Shown here piece by piece: positions 44,801-59,800 of a DNA stretch of 64,000 nt (the first letter of the stretch is position 1; every line of letters begins with the position of its first letter). The translations under genes were made by a program, and so were the position numbers. The notes below the pieces were generated by a model, which ran no database searches, had not been told where the DNA came from, and worked only from the letters and a program-made list of their open reading frames with translations. The DNA comes from Anodontia alba (lineage: Eukaryota; Mollusca; Bivalvia; Lucinida; Lucinidae), in assembly GCA_964016985.1 (NCBI GenBank), contig OZ024827.1, positions 17,241,374 to 17,305,373 on the forward strand. Reading direction: 5' to 3'.

Positions 44801-47800
44801 CTCTGATATTTTTCATATTTCTGCTCAAAACATAGATTGTGGGTACTCGTTAGAAGTACCCACAATCTATGTTTTATGCAGTAATAACAAAAATAATGTA
44901 TACCCCTGTAAACACCAGTTTTACTATATAAAAGTGGGGTTTAAGAGTGTCAAAATTATATAGGCATGTTTTCGTGATGGATTACTGTTTCATTTTGTTT
45001 GAATCTCTTCTGATAGCTTTTTGTGCCTGTCGAAACTATTACTCCATTTGTCACCCTGGTCTCCTATTTTGGTGCAAAAAAGACAGTTTCATTAGCTCTA
45101 ACAAAGCTCCAGATAAGAGGGGGTGTCCGCAAAATATTTTTCTTATTTCTCCATGAATACATATATATCGTGTGTACTCATTAGAAGTTGCTCACTAAGG
45201 CACTTCTAATGAGTACCCACAACATATGTTTTCATGGGGAAATACAAAAAATGTAAACACTTTTCGACTGAAAAAAAAGCACCTTATCTGGAGCTATGCT
45301 GTAACAAACGAAAATTCACACTTCATTTCAAGGAAACACCACTAGATTTAATTCAGCTCTGTACCACAGTTTCAATTACCAGCAATTATTAGACATATCA
45401 ACAGGTAGTGTGAAAATGTTTGTTCAAATATTAGGACCAGTATGGTAAGGGGTTAAGTGTCTCAATATTTAGGGTAAATACAGTATTTATAAATGACCAA
45501 TTTTCAAGGCAATAACAGCATAGCTCTAGATAAGGTGTTTTTTCAACCAAAAAGTATTGATATTTTTCTTACCTCTCCACAAAAACAGATGTTGTGGTAC
45601 TCATTAGAAGCGTCTCACTGAGGCACTTCTAATGAGTACCCACAACATACGTTTTCGTGGAGAAATAAGGAAAGTAATTAATTGATACCTGCTCTTATCT
45701 ACAGCTCTGCAATAGGAAGTACAGTACCCTGATCAGACTGTGCAGCCTTGAAGAATACCTGTGTTTTGTGTTTATCCAGCAACTCCGGGTAAGAAGCATC
45801 AGCTCCTATACATACTGCCAGCAGTCTATGAACCAAGATATCAGAATATCTGAAATGGTCACAAATTTAGAAATATTAGCGGAAAGCTATAATGTTAACT
45901 CCAGATAAGGCACTTTTTTGAACCAAAACTATTGATATTTTCTTATTTCTCCATGAAAAAATATGTTGTGGGTAGTATTTAGAGGCACCTCATTGAAGTG
46001 CTTCTAATGAGTACCCACAATATATGTTTTTGTCGAGAAATAAGAAAAATATAATATATATCTGATACCCCCTCTTATCTGGAACTATGATTACAAAATT
46101 TTGTGGTACCATATTTGACATTTTAACTCTAGTCATGCTGAACTCGGATATTCCTTGTCTTTGCAAACAGTGTAGATCCAGATCAGTTGGCTTCTGAAGA
46201 AGCCAACTGATCTGGATCTGCACTGTTTGTTATAAAGTATGTGAGTTTGTATCCACAACCTGGATCAAGTAATCTGATTGGCTGAAAATTAGAAGAGGGC
46301 GTGGCATATTAATTTATTCAGCATGATGAGGGTTAACTTGTTAGTGCATTTTTTCTCAAATCTGAACAAATCAATTTGATTACACGGTAATGTATTCAAA
46401 ATTGCTGACTGAATGGTAAACAAGGTAGACCCTGATCAAATTGTTCATTTAGGAGCAGTCCAGTTTTGCTCAGGTATGTCAGTCCAAATATTTGCGGTAA
46501 TTACATAATTTTCATTTTTTCCTCTTTCCTCTTTCCTTATTTCTCCATCAAACTTTATGTTCTGGTTATTCATTAGAATTGTCAATATTTTTGATAGACA
46601 AATAAGAAAAAAATAAGGAAAAAAATATTAACCTTTACCCAGGGTTATGGAACTACCAAATTTATTACTTGTCCACGGACAAGTAAATGTTCAAAATCCC
46701 CTTGTCTAGCTGAGATTTACTTGCCCGAAAATTAACTTTTTTTTTTCTTATTTCTCGAAGACATGTTGGTACTCATTAGAAGTGCCATAGTGAGGCACAG
46801 TGCCATAATGAGGCACTTCTAATGAGAACCACGTTTTCTTTGAGAAATAAGAAAAATATATAATCTGGCTAGTCTCCTTAGCTAGAGCTATGAAGTCCTT
46901 GTCCCAGGACAAGCAAATTGACATTTCATACTTGTCCTCAGGGAAATGGGACAAGAAATCTGGACAAGCATGGTAATTCCACAGATCTGCTTTACCACTC
47001 TGGGCAAAATGCATATGACCATTTGATGACGTTTTTTTTTTTATATCTTACAGAAAATAAGCTCTGGAATTTCATGTAAATTGTTAATAGGGAGAAAATT
47101 TGCATAAAATGTCAATTTCCTGGGGAAAAATAACGGAAACATTTCAAATCGGAAGGATTCACTTTGAGATTGAGGCTTTTTCCTGGGTAAAAGTAGGCTC
47201 ATTTTCAAAAGGGAGACAAAACCATTTTAATAGAATTGTCTCTCCTGGAAGTGAATCCAATCCCCTTAAAAGTAAATACAGTTAAATGTAATTTGTGCAT
47301 CAGCAGAGCTGTGCTGATTTACACAATGTATGTACCTTCTAATAGGAGAGGTGAAGTGTGTGTATATTTCAGTCGCCAGACCATAGTGGAAAAAGTCAGA
47401 CTCTGGTATCATCCCGCTACAGAAGTACACAGCCTGCATCATGCATCTCGTTGTCATAATTCTTAACATTGTGTTGAAATATTTGTCATCGTCAATGACA
47501 GAATCATTTAAACTGTCTGCCAGCTCTTTACCAGTTGATACATTCATTTTAAAACCCTGTAAAAGAGAGAAAATCTTCACTGCTTCAAGATTCTAGATAA
47601 TCTGCTGCTTTTTCTGGGCTTAACTCTTGTCCTGCTGAACCCGTATATACCCTGCCTTTAAAAACAGTGTAGATCCAGGTCAGCTGGCTTCTGAACTAAT
47701 CTGGATCTGCACTGTTTGTCCTTCAGTATGTGAATTTGTATCCACAACCTGGATCAAGTAATCTGATTGGCTGGAAATTAGAAGTGGGCATGACATCTTA

Positions 47801-50800
47801 ATTTATTCAGCGTGACAAGGGTTAAGGAGACTTGATAAGCTTAGTAGCTTATCCATATTTTTACAAGGGAGACAACTTTTTGGACTTCTTGTTTGCCTTT
47901 CTGCTCAAGCCCTTTCTGAAAAAGGGGTTCACTCAAAAAGGAAAGAATTTGCTCCCATGGCACCTCATGGGAGCAAATTCTTTCCTTTTAGAGTAAGGGG
48001 AGCAAATTCTTTTCTTTTAAAGCAGACCCGTTTTAAGGTGGTGGCAAAGTAATTCTGATGAAGTTTCCTCCCCTGAAAGTGTATCAATGCCCTTAAAATA
48101 TCTATGGAACAGAACTCTTAGAAAATGTCCCTTAAGATGCAAAAATCTGTCAAATCCAATAAGCCAAATAGGTAGTTTTTTTTTCTCTCTCTCTCTCTTG
48201 AAATAGACTTTGAGATTTCATGTGAATTGTGTCCTTGGGAAATAATTAACAAGCAATGTCAAACCCTATTTTCGGGTGAAATAAGAAATCTATCAGAAAA
48301 CAAATTCACACATCCAGACAGTCGATCAGTGCCTTCACCAAAACTCAGAGAAAGCACTTTTTTTCTTTGAAAATGTATTGATTTTTTTTCTTCTTCTTAT
48401 TTCTCAATAAAAACAATAAGGAATAACCCAGAAAGTGTGATCATTGCCATCAGCATAACTTGAGGTAGATGTAAGATGATTTTTGTAGTCCCCACCCCCC
48501 GCACCCCCCATCCCACCCCCACTTTTCCCCATTTTTTTTTTCGGAAATAAAAAAAAATTACAGCACCCCTTTTCATGAAGTGCTGCAAAATAAAATACAT
48601 TTAATGAGAATAGATCTTTTCCTCAAATTATAAAGGTAGACAAACACACTGAAACTACATGTAGGATAAACACTTAGCACTCTCTGGGTAAATTCAGCAG
48701 ATAACAAACTGAAGGTATTTTTCTTATTTTTTTTTCCAGAAAACAGGATACAACATTTCATGCAAATCGTCTCCTGAGGAGACATTTTGTATGAAATTTC
48801 AAATCCTATTTTCTGGGAAGAATTAGAAAAACGTTTAAAAATGTTTTCTGCTGAAATTTGTACCCAGCCTGCTATACATTAACATTTTCCATATGTATTT
48901 GGGCATCTTACCATACATTTCCTAAAATTTAACAAGTTCACATTGCTATATGTTCTTGTGCAGATAATCTGCTAAATCAAACGATGATCCACATTCTGCA
49001 ATAACTGGGCCCAGTTGTTCGAAGCATAGTTAGCTTAACGAGCTTGTTAGTGGTCAAAATGTTAACTGTTTTAGTAAGTACAATATATAACTCACAAGTA
49101 TTTTTGCTGACAAAAATTTTTTCAGCAAAAATACTAGCATATATGCCATATTTAATGATCAAGGTTTTAATGACATGTTAACTAATGACATTGTTAGTTT
49201 TGAAAAATTGGACCCTGATCTTTTTCTACAAGGTTTGCTCTGGCCTGTCTGTCTAAATATAAATACAGTACTATCTTACTTTGGAGAGAGCTGCCTTAAT
49301 GAGGGGATCAAAATTTGACGGAGGTGGAGAAGGATGACGTCTTAATACAGCGCAGTTAGGAAATTCTTCTTGTATCTTTTGAGCTGTTGATATGTTGGCC
49401 AACAACATGAATTCTTCCACCATTGAGTTAGTGTCCCTGAAACACAATCAGGGGTGAGTTGCATAAGGAAAGCGCTTTCATGTAGCGTTCTGTAGCGATT
49501 TGTTCTTGCTATGCAACGGTCTGTTTGATGGGAGCGCTTTTTAAAATGTCTGCCAAAATGACACGATTTTCAAACTGGGAAATTCTCGTAAAAAGCTAGC
49601 GGTGCTTGCTTCAGCAATTGGTTTTGTGTTCTATGGTCATTTATGCACAATGCATTTCATCCAAGAACAACAGCAACAAAAAAAAAACATTTAATTTCTT
49701 AAAACGGGCACTGACTACGTCGGGCGCCGCCATTTTGTTTTGTCTGGTTGCTATGCAACGTTCTGTTTCAGACAGCGAGTCAGCTCTAAACACAGTTACG
49801 AAGCGCCACAAAGCGCTTTTTGGTAACGTACCGTTGCATAGCAAAGCGCTACAAAGCGCTCTGTAACGCTCGCCTTATGCAACTCATCCCAGTTCTCTGC
49901 AGACAGAATTAGCTTTAACCCATTTTAGTCGGGAAACCCCTAAAAGGGTAACTGGCAAACAGTGCAGACCCAGATCAGACATTGCAGAATACAGCAACTG
50001 ATCAGGGTCTACACTGTTACCATTAAATACAGAAATTTCTATGAAACATAGTAGTAATAAAAAGTAACCAGACACCCTGCTACTGGAAGCAGACCAGTCC
50101 AAAGAGTTGAGGTAGAAGAGTCCACTCAATGTAAATGAGTTAATGTTATGTTAAAGTCAAGGTCTAATATTACTGTCAACTATCATTCAGTTATCTGGTG
50201 AGAAGTTCTGACACCCTTTTATAGTGCTGCTTCATCTTGACACACAGATTACACAACTGATACACATGCTCACATTTTTCCATTTAGAAATTCTACAAAT
50301 GTTAAAACTGTTTGCACAAGGGGTCATTCAACTTCAAATATCAGTCGTTTATGAGCAACATCCCTGTTTTACTGAAACAGCTCTTAACAAAAAGATAAAG
50401 AACTATCAGCTTCACCTCATACACTGCAAAATGAACCACGCTGAGTAGAAATGAAATGAAGTCCAAGATCAGTCTTGACAATCTCAGATTTTTTTTCAAC
50501 AACATACGCATGTACTTTTTTCTTATTTTTCCAGGAAAAGAAAAATTCATTTAATCTGATTTTTTTCTCTTATCCACAGTTCTGCAATCTGGTCAAGTCC
50601 TTTAATTTTCACCTACAGAAACATAGACAAATGTGCAGTTTGTCTTCAAATGCAAAGATCCAACCTGACAATATGAAACTTACCTTCAGAAAAATGAGTA
50701 AAAACAAACTTTGCTTACATGAGCTGTTTGGCTTGTACATCAATTGGATCATGTGTTTCACTGTCAATGTTGAAGCGGATCTCTGGTGATGCTAACGTTA

Positions 50801-53800
50801 AGGCTCTGAAAACAATTACATAGGTAATACACTACAACCTCTTTATAAGACGGTTCGTTAGAACACGGTTTTGGATATAACACGGTTCAAAGGATGGATC
50901 CCAAAAATGTACAGATTATATTGAAAAATGACCATAAATGGTCATTTTTCAATATAATCTATACATTTTTGTTGGATATGACATGGTTGTTTAACTAACA
51001 TGGTTTATGCTGTGGACCCCAACAATAGTGTTAGACAGAGGTTCTGGTGTACTACAACCTACCATATTTACATGAAGTATTCAGAAAGAAAGGTCCAAAA
51101 AAACAGAGTAGACCCGGATTAAACACTGCAGAATGCAACATCTGACCTGGCATGGATTGTTACATTTCACCCAGCATTTTTTAGGCAAATCAACAGGTAA
51201 TAAAATAGACTTGTCCAAATTATAGGACAAGTATGGTTCAGATGCTGAAATACTTAAGTAGGTTGGGTACCTAATGTAAAATGGACAAATACAGACAGGT
51301 TAGACACTTTTCTTTGACTCCTAAGGCAACAGCAATTTTTTATTTATTTATTTCTTCATAGTTTGTTTGATTTGGGCTTAACGTCGCTTTCAACAATCTT
51401 TCTGTCATATCCCGATGGTGTCTGATGTGGCAGGGAGTTCAATGCTCACTTTTAGTGTGCTGCCTCACTGAAATATCACGCCCCAGACACTTTGACATGA
51501 TATTCCATCCAGTCACATTATACTGACACGGAGCTGACCAGTTCTAGCTCTACTTTCTTAATGCTGAGCGCCAAGCAAAAGAGCAGCTAGTACCATTTTT
51601 AAAGTCTTTGGTATGACCCGGCCGTGGATCGAACCCGCAACCTCCCGGTCACAAACACAAAGCGAACTCTCTACCACTGAGCCACTGTGCCGGTATTTGT
51701 TCATAGTATCGCTAAGACATTTCTTTGAAATTACTGAATATACAATTCTGTAAATTCTAACCAAAAGACACCAGTCTATGAGCCTAAAAGTGAGAAATTG
51801 TACAGATGACATGTTCATCCAGCAAAGACTCAGATAAGCCTGTATGGATGTGCAGGAGGATAGTCATTCAAGCTGATCTGTGTCTCTGCTAGGCACATGT
51901 CAAAAGATAAATTTCTCATGGTGCTGCTCATTTTATTTACTGCCAGCATTAAGCAGCTACTTCACAATATAAATGGGCCACATCATGCAAAAATCATGTT
52001 TTCAGGCATATGCAGACAGCAAAGGCCTTGATGAGACTGCACGGATGTGCAGTATCCGTGCAGTCTGATCAGGGCCTTCCCTGTCTGCTAACTGAATCAT
52101 TGGATACTACAGAATGCATGAAGGGAGAGCAAAAGCCCGGATGATACTTTGCACATGCAGAGTATGATCTGAATTTGAGTATTTTGCTTATGTTTGGCTT
52201 GACACAGCCCAAATTACCAATTCCTCTATGTAGACATTAACCTTATGAATTTTTTTTTCAGCCTGATCATGTGTATAACTAATTTTGGTCAACCTTGTTA
52301 GCTCACGAAATTTTCAAGGTTCACATACTAATATATAAATAGTATAAAATCAACTGCACGGATGTGTTGCAAATTCCATCAACATATTTCTTTGCTAAGC
52401 ATTTACTAAAAGGAATATGTTCATTTTTCATATGAGCAATAATGGTTCCTTTACAAACATCTTACTATGCAAATGATTCTCTGTGTTTCTACTTCCTTGA
52501 ATATCAGGAAAATGAAAATCATTTCTTTATACAGTTAAACTTCTATGGCTCAAACATCTTTGGGACCATGAAAACTTGTTTGAGAAATGAATACTTTGAG
52601 CCACTGAGGGTTAATCATGGTGCCAGGTCAGGAAGCAAATGGCAATAACTTAAAGAGGTCTTTTTTATATTCTATCCAATAATGGTGTTGCAATTTTAAT
52701 GAGTACACAAGAAAATTTCCTTAAATATTTGTTTTCTGGAGCAGTCAAAAGAATTTCCTAGGAACTAAAAAAACTAGTTCGAATTAGCCATGGTATACGA
52801 TCCATCGGTGTTTGAGCTATTAAGGTTCCACTGTATAATGATGGTTTGTTTGTGTTGAGGTTTTACGGCCCAGTCAACCCAATGGGGTCATGTGGAGTGC
52901 AGTCAGTTTACCTAACCACACGTTTACTGGGCAGGATTAGTCCTCTAAGCGGTTAACCAGTATTGTGCACATTCTTTCGCCAGAAACTGACAACTGCCCT
53001 TCTTGAATCAGCGGAAGGGAGAGAATGATCGTAGAAAATATTTCATGATCAATCTCCATATAAGAATGTTGCCGTATAATGATGGTTCCATCAAAGTCGA
53101 GTAAATTAAAATATAGTGATAAGTATTTAGTTTGTTTTGAAAAAAAAACAAAAAACTTACCCTTTTTCAATTCTTTTTCTTTTCAAAATCTTTGCTAATT
53201 TGTTGAGACCTCTTAAACTTTTAGCAATGGCATCATTTTGTTTAGGATCGTCAATCCTCATCTGGGCTTCGGCATATGTAAGGGATGCCTGTGAATAAAA
53301 AATAAGGCCTGGTTGTTTAAAGTATTATTAGATTAAATAAATGTTTTAACATCATACTTGTATCTTCTAATATTCCACTGGCCAAATAATACCATGTAAC
53401 ATGAAGTGACAAAGACCCAAACCTCTGACAGTTTATGTAACCTTACCTGAACTGAGTACGAAAGGGTTATTCTTTATACCTTTAATCATAATTTTTATTT
53501 CTCCATCCAAATATATGCTCAGGGTATTATTCAGAAGCACCTCAGTAAGGTAATTCTGTTTATTACCCACAACATTTTTTTTCTTTTTTACAATTCTGGG
53601 GAAAAATATCAATACCTTTTGTACAAAACCAGAACAATTAACCAAGGGTCACATATATCCCCAGCCGATGCCACAAAAAAAGCCAATGCAACATTTCTAA
53701 GTCTACAACCTTGGGCCCAGTTGTTCAAAATTTAACAAAGATGATAGCTAACATGAAGTTAAAATTTCTATCTTGAAATATAGCAAATACATTGGTATTT

Positions 53801-56800
53801 TTTGCTGAAAAAATGTGAGTAGCTATTGCAAAAGCTGCTCACATCTTTTCAGCAAAAATACCTGTGAATTAGATGTTGTACTTACTAGAACAGTTAACAT
53901 TTCGACCACTAAAGAGCTTGTTAAGCTCAATGCTTTGAACAACTGGGTCCCGACCTTTTGTCAACAGCAGCAGCAGTAATGAAATCTCTGGATCAGTATA
54001 TAACATCAATACAAGTATAAACTTATCTATTTAAGCATTGAATAATTATAATCTCTTATAAATTTTGACACAAAACTTTAAGAAAAGTATTAATAGATGG
54101 GACAAATAATAGTGTGAATACAATTTTCCTTATTTAAAACACTGTAGCACTAACCTTTGACCTTATCACACTTTTCATAAACTTAGTATTTAAAATCTCA
54201 GCTTCATGTGTCATCTCCCATAAAACAGAGAAGGCAAACCTGGAAAGAGAGGAATTTATGTACTACAGTTCACGGGCAATAGATACACTTTCAGGGTAGG
54301 CTTCTCTTTTAAAATTGTCTTCTGCTCCCTTTTGAAAAGGGATCTGCTCTAAAAGGAAAGAATTTGCTCCTCTTTCAGAAGGGGCTTGGTGTGTAGAAAA
54401 TAAGGCTGGCACAATTAATCGGATAATCAATTAATTGATCTATAAATTCCACAAAAATGATTATCATTACAGATTTGCTAATAACTGATCATTTGATTTT
54501 CTGTGTCTGTTACTTTCCCGTATTAACCCTTAGTATTCAGACACCTCAACTCCTTACCATACTTTATCTGAAATTTGAACATGTACAATTTATTACCCAA
54601 TGTTGTGTCTAAAAATAGCTGGATGAGTGGCAAACAGTGTAGACCCCGATGAGACACTGCATTTTATGGCATCTCATCTGGGTCTACACTGTTTGCACAT
54701 ACCCATCTGACCAAATACATACAGTAACAAGAGCTGTCGGAGGACAGCGAGCTCGCCTGCTGGGTACATTTTATATTGTAACATTTTTATCATTAAGCCA
54801 TATAATATAGGTCACACTGACCTAGATGTATTTGTATGTAAATCATTTTGTCACATAGATATAATAATCCAGGTATGACAATTCTCCATGAAATAATAAT
54901 AAAAATAAAAGGCAAAATCACTGAAGCATGAAATATAGGTCACAATGACCTAGATATAGTAAGTGGTCATTCATTGGGTCACATGGAACAAATATCCCAG
55001 GTGTGACATTTATCAAACAAATATTCAAGATATAAGGCAAAATCACTGAACCATGAAATATAGGTCACACCAACAGAGATATATTTTGACGTCAATAATC
55101 GGGTCATAAGGAACTAATATCCCAGGTGTGACATTTATCCAACAAATAGTATTCAAGATATAAGGCAAAATCACTGAACCATGAAATATAGGTCACAATG
55201 ACCTAGATATAGTAAGTGGTCATTCATTGGGTCACATGGAAGTAATATCCCAGGTGTGACATTTATCCAACAAATAGTATTCAAGATATAAGGCAAAATC
55301 ACTGAACCATGAAATATAGGTTACACCAACAGAGATATATTTTGACGTCAATAATCGGGTCACAAGGAACTAATATCCCAGGTGTGACATTTATCCAACA
55401 AATAGTATTCAAGATATAAGGCAAAATCACTGAACCATGAAATATAGGTCACACCAACAGAGATATATTTTGACGTCAATAATCGGGTCACAAGGAACTA
55501 ATATCCCAGGTGTGACATTTATCCAACAAATAGTATTCAAGATATAAGGCAAAATCACTGAACCATGAAATATAGGTCACAATGACCTAGATATAGTAAG
55601 TGGTCATTCATTGGGTCACATGGAAGTAATATCCCAGGTGTGACATTTATCCAACAAATAGTATTCAAGATATAAGGCAAAATCACTGAACCATGAAATA
55701 TAGGTCACACCAACAGAGATATATTTTGACGTCAATAATCGGGTCACAAGGAACTAATGTCCCAGGTGTGACATTTATCCAACAAATAGTATTCAAGATA
55801 TAAGGCAAAATCACTGAACCATGAAATATAGGTCACAATGACCTAGATATAGTAAGTGGTCATTCATTGGGTCACATGGAACTAATATCCCAGGTGTGAC
55901 ATTTATCCAACAAATAGTATTCAAGATATAAGGCAAAATCACTGAACCATGAAATATAGGTCACAATGACCTAGATATAGTAAGTGGTCATTCATTGGGT
56001 CACATGGAACTAATATCCCAGGTGTGACATTTATCCAACAAATAGTATTCAAGATATAAGGCAAAATCACTGAACCATGAAATATAGGTCACAATGACCT
56101 AGATATAGTAAGTGGTCATTCATTGGGTCACATGGAACTAATATCCTAGGTGTGACATTTATCCAACAAATAGTATTCAAGATATAAGGCAAAATCACTG
56201 AACCATGAAATATAGGTCACAATGACCTAGATATAGTAAGTGGTCATTCATTGGGTCACATGGAAGTAATATCCCAGGTGTGACATTTAACCAACAAAAA
56301 GTATTCAAGATATAAGGCAAAATCACTGAACCATGAAATATAGGTCACAATGACCTAGATATAGTAAGTGGTCATTCATTGGGTCTAATGGAAGTAATAT
56401 CCCAGGTGTGACATTTATCCAACAAATAGTATTCAAGATATAAGGCAAAATCACTGGACCGTGAAATCTAGGTGACCTGGACCGTAAAATGTAGGTCACC
56501 ATGACCTTCACTCTCTTACACTTAAACTGATGTCACATAGTTAGCTGATGTATAACCAGTTGTGTCTATAACCTGTAGGCATATAAGATTTTACAAATGT
56601 GTCCTAGATTTTGACCCCTAGCCCCACCCCAAGGCCCACCCTGAGGTATGAACCCAGGGGTATGTTCTTTTGGAATCTCAGAAGACTCGTCCAGGTACCC
56701 AAATTCTAAATATGAATGCTCTATGAGGAGTGAAAGTCAAGATATAAGAATTTGAAAAACTTTAACACAGTATTACAAAGGTGTCCTAGATTCTGACCCC

Positions 56801-59800
56801 TAGCCCCACCCAGGGGCATGAACCCAGGGGTTTATTCTCTTGGAATCTCAGAAGACCCTCCAAGGTACCTAAGTTCCAAATTTGATGCCTCTGTGAGGAG
56901 TGACTGTTGAGATATAAGCATTTGAAAAACTTTAACACAGTGTGACGGGAACGGGAACGCAAACGCAAACGCAAACGTGGACGACCGGGGTGACTACAAT
57001 AGCTCTCCTTGTACTTCGTACAGGCGAGCTAAAAAATAACATATGATAAGAGTCATGCTCAGATAGACAGGTAAAATTATGACCAAATCTTCAGTGATTA
57101 CTAATCAATTATCAATCACATTGGCAGGACTGATAATCGATTATGTTATCAGCTCTGATTAGCCAGCCTTACTGAAAAGCAAACAGGAAGTCACAAAAGT
57201 TGCCCCCCCTTGTAAAAAATGGTGAGAAAATCTACCAAGAGTATCAAACCCCTTAATCATGAAGGCACTGGAATTGAAAAAAAAATGATCTTAGTATATC
57301 ACACATATTTAGTTAACTAGTTACCTGAATTTATAAACATTAGTGGGTGTTCATTATTTTACCCAGAAAATACAGTTTGACATTTCATTCAGATTGACAG
57401 ACATAATCAGTGAATTTAAAAACCTTTTTCAAATGAAACAATCTGAATAAATCTATTTTCTGGGGCAATCAGAACTATATCACTATTCACTGTTTGTATA
57501 TCCAAGGTACTTACATGTAGATTACGATTTCGCACTGAGCAAAAATTAAATACTAAACCTACCTATCTCCATCATCTCTAAGAGAGCATAGGTTGGAGCT
57601 CAACAATTCAGGTACCATATCAATTCTCTGAAATAATTGTTAAATCTCAGATCACAAGTATGGAATTTTTGCTTTACCATAATACATACTCTAAATATCT
57701 AGACATAGTAACTCCTCACTGTTATTAAGAAAACTGTGTAAATAGAGACTACACCATACGGTGTTGTCTCTATTTACATAGTTTTCTTAATAACTCAAAC
57801 TGATTTTGGAAGAAAAATGTCACATGCAAGGTAAACAGAAATCACTAAAGTATTTTCACAGTGAGGAAATTTGTGCCAAGAGAGAGGCATTTCTTTCCTT
57901 TAAGAATAGCCATCATTGCAAATCTAGGAGAGTGTAGTGTGTAGAGCTATTTTGATACAGTGCATATGAAAATAGTTCAACACACTACACTCTCCCAGAT
58001 TCTATATTGCAAATATACTGAACATGACAAGCACAAATGGTGCATTATCACATATCGAAATGCCTGCACTCTTTTCAGAATATGCACAATTTACATACAT
58101 AAGAAAAAGTTGACAAATATATCATAGCTCCAGATAAGGTGCTTTTTTAAACCAAAACTGTTGAAATTTTTGTTATTCTCTCCAAAAATATGAGTACACA
58201 TCAGGTGCCTCAATGAGGCACTGCTACTGAGTACCCAACATATGTTTTCATGATGAAATAAGGAATTTTTATCTGGATACCCTTCTTATCTGGACCCATA
58301 GCTACAGATAAGAGGGGATCTCCACATAACATTTTTCTTATTTCTCCTCAAAAACATATGTTGTGGGTACTCATTAGAAGCGCCTCAATGACATATGTTT
58401 TCATGGAGAAATAAGAAAGATATCAGCATTTTTCAGATGAAAAAAGCGCCTTATCTGTTGCTGAGTGGACCTATGAATATACCCTGATCAAACTGAGCAA
58501 AAATATCCACCAGCTTTAAGGTGAACAGATAACTATTCCATAGCTCTAGATAAGAGGGGTATCAGGTAAATTTTTTTCTTATTTCTCCACAAAAACATAT
58601 GTTGTGGGTACTCATTTGAAGCACCTTGTTGTTGTGGCACTTCTGAGTACCCACAACATACATTTTCATGGAGAAAGAAGAAAAATATCAGGAATTTTTT
58701 GTTGAAAAAATTGCCTTACCTGAAGCTATGCACTTCCAGCAAAAAATGCTTGTCTCTGTTCACAATTATGGCTATTCATCTCTCTGGGCACAAATTCTTT
58801 CCTTTAACGGCAGTACTCATTTTTTTAAGTATTTCAAATACAAGTAAGGCCATTTATAATGAAGAAGTTTAAGCAGGCACAGATCAGCCTCTGCATCTGT
58901 CTTCTCTGTCTGCTAACGGAATCATTGGACACAACAAAATGTATCAATGGAGAGCATATGCCTGGATAAGACTTTGTGAATGCGTGGGAAGAATCTGAAT
59001 CTGTGCATTTTGCGCATGGTTGAAGACACCTTTTAACTTGGTGCCACCCAAATAATGTTTAAACCAACCTATATTTGTTTGTTTGTGTTGAGGTTTTACT
59101 ACCCAGTCAACCTATTGGGGTCATGTCAAGCGTGGTCAGTTCACCTAACCACATGTTTACTGGGCAGGCTTAGTCCTCTGAGCAGTTAACCAGTATTGTG
59201 CACATTCTTTTGCCAGAAACTGACAACTGCCCTTCTTGGATCAGCGGAAGGGAGAGAATGACTGTCGAAAATATTTCATGATCGAAAATATTTCATGATC
59301 AATCTCCACAAAAGAATGTTGCCAACTGCAGGGGTCAGACCTGCAATCTTCTGATCACCAGTCGGACGCGCACCCAACTGAGCCACCGAGGCTGGAAAAC
59401 CTATGTAGCTGCACTTTCAGACATATGAACCCAGCAAAGACTCAGATCAACCTGGGCATGTGAGCAGATAATGGGTACTTTGTAAATAGACAAGGATTTA
59501 ACCCTTAAAGCACAAAGCAAATGTATAGATGAAATTCTAATTATTTATATTATTTTTCAGAGGCAATATATCTAAATCAAATGAAATGTCGTCATATTTT
59601 CTCTATTGGTTAAGATTTTTCAAGTCAAGAGTGAAAACTAATCAGACTGTATGAATATGCAGTCCAACCTGTTTCTTCCCTGAAATACATGCTATACATA
59701 AGTTATATTTTCTCAGGCTGCTGCTCCTTAAAGTTCTATCTTTTGCATGAGATGGTGGATTTTTACCTTATCTACTAGATAAACTGTGGTTCCTCTGCTA

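Noticed and set aside
49606..49866. 86-codon plus-strand open frame inside the 440-bp inverted element
   Set aside because: Mostly subterminal AGCGCTTT repeats; a frame is open on both strands and no domain is visible.
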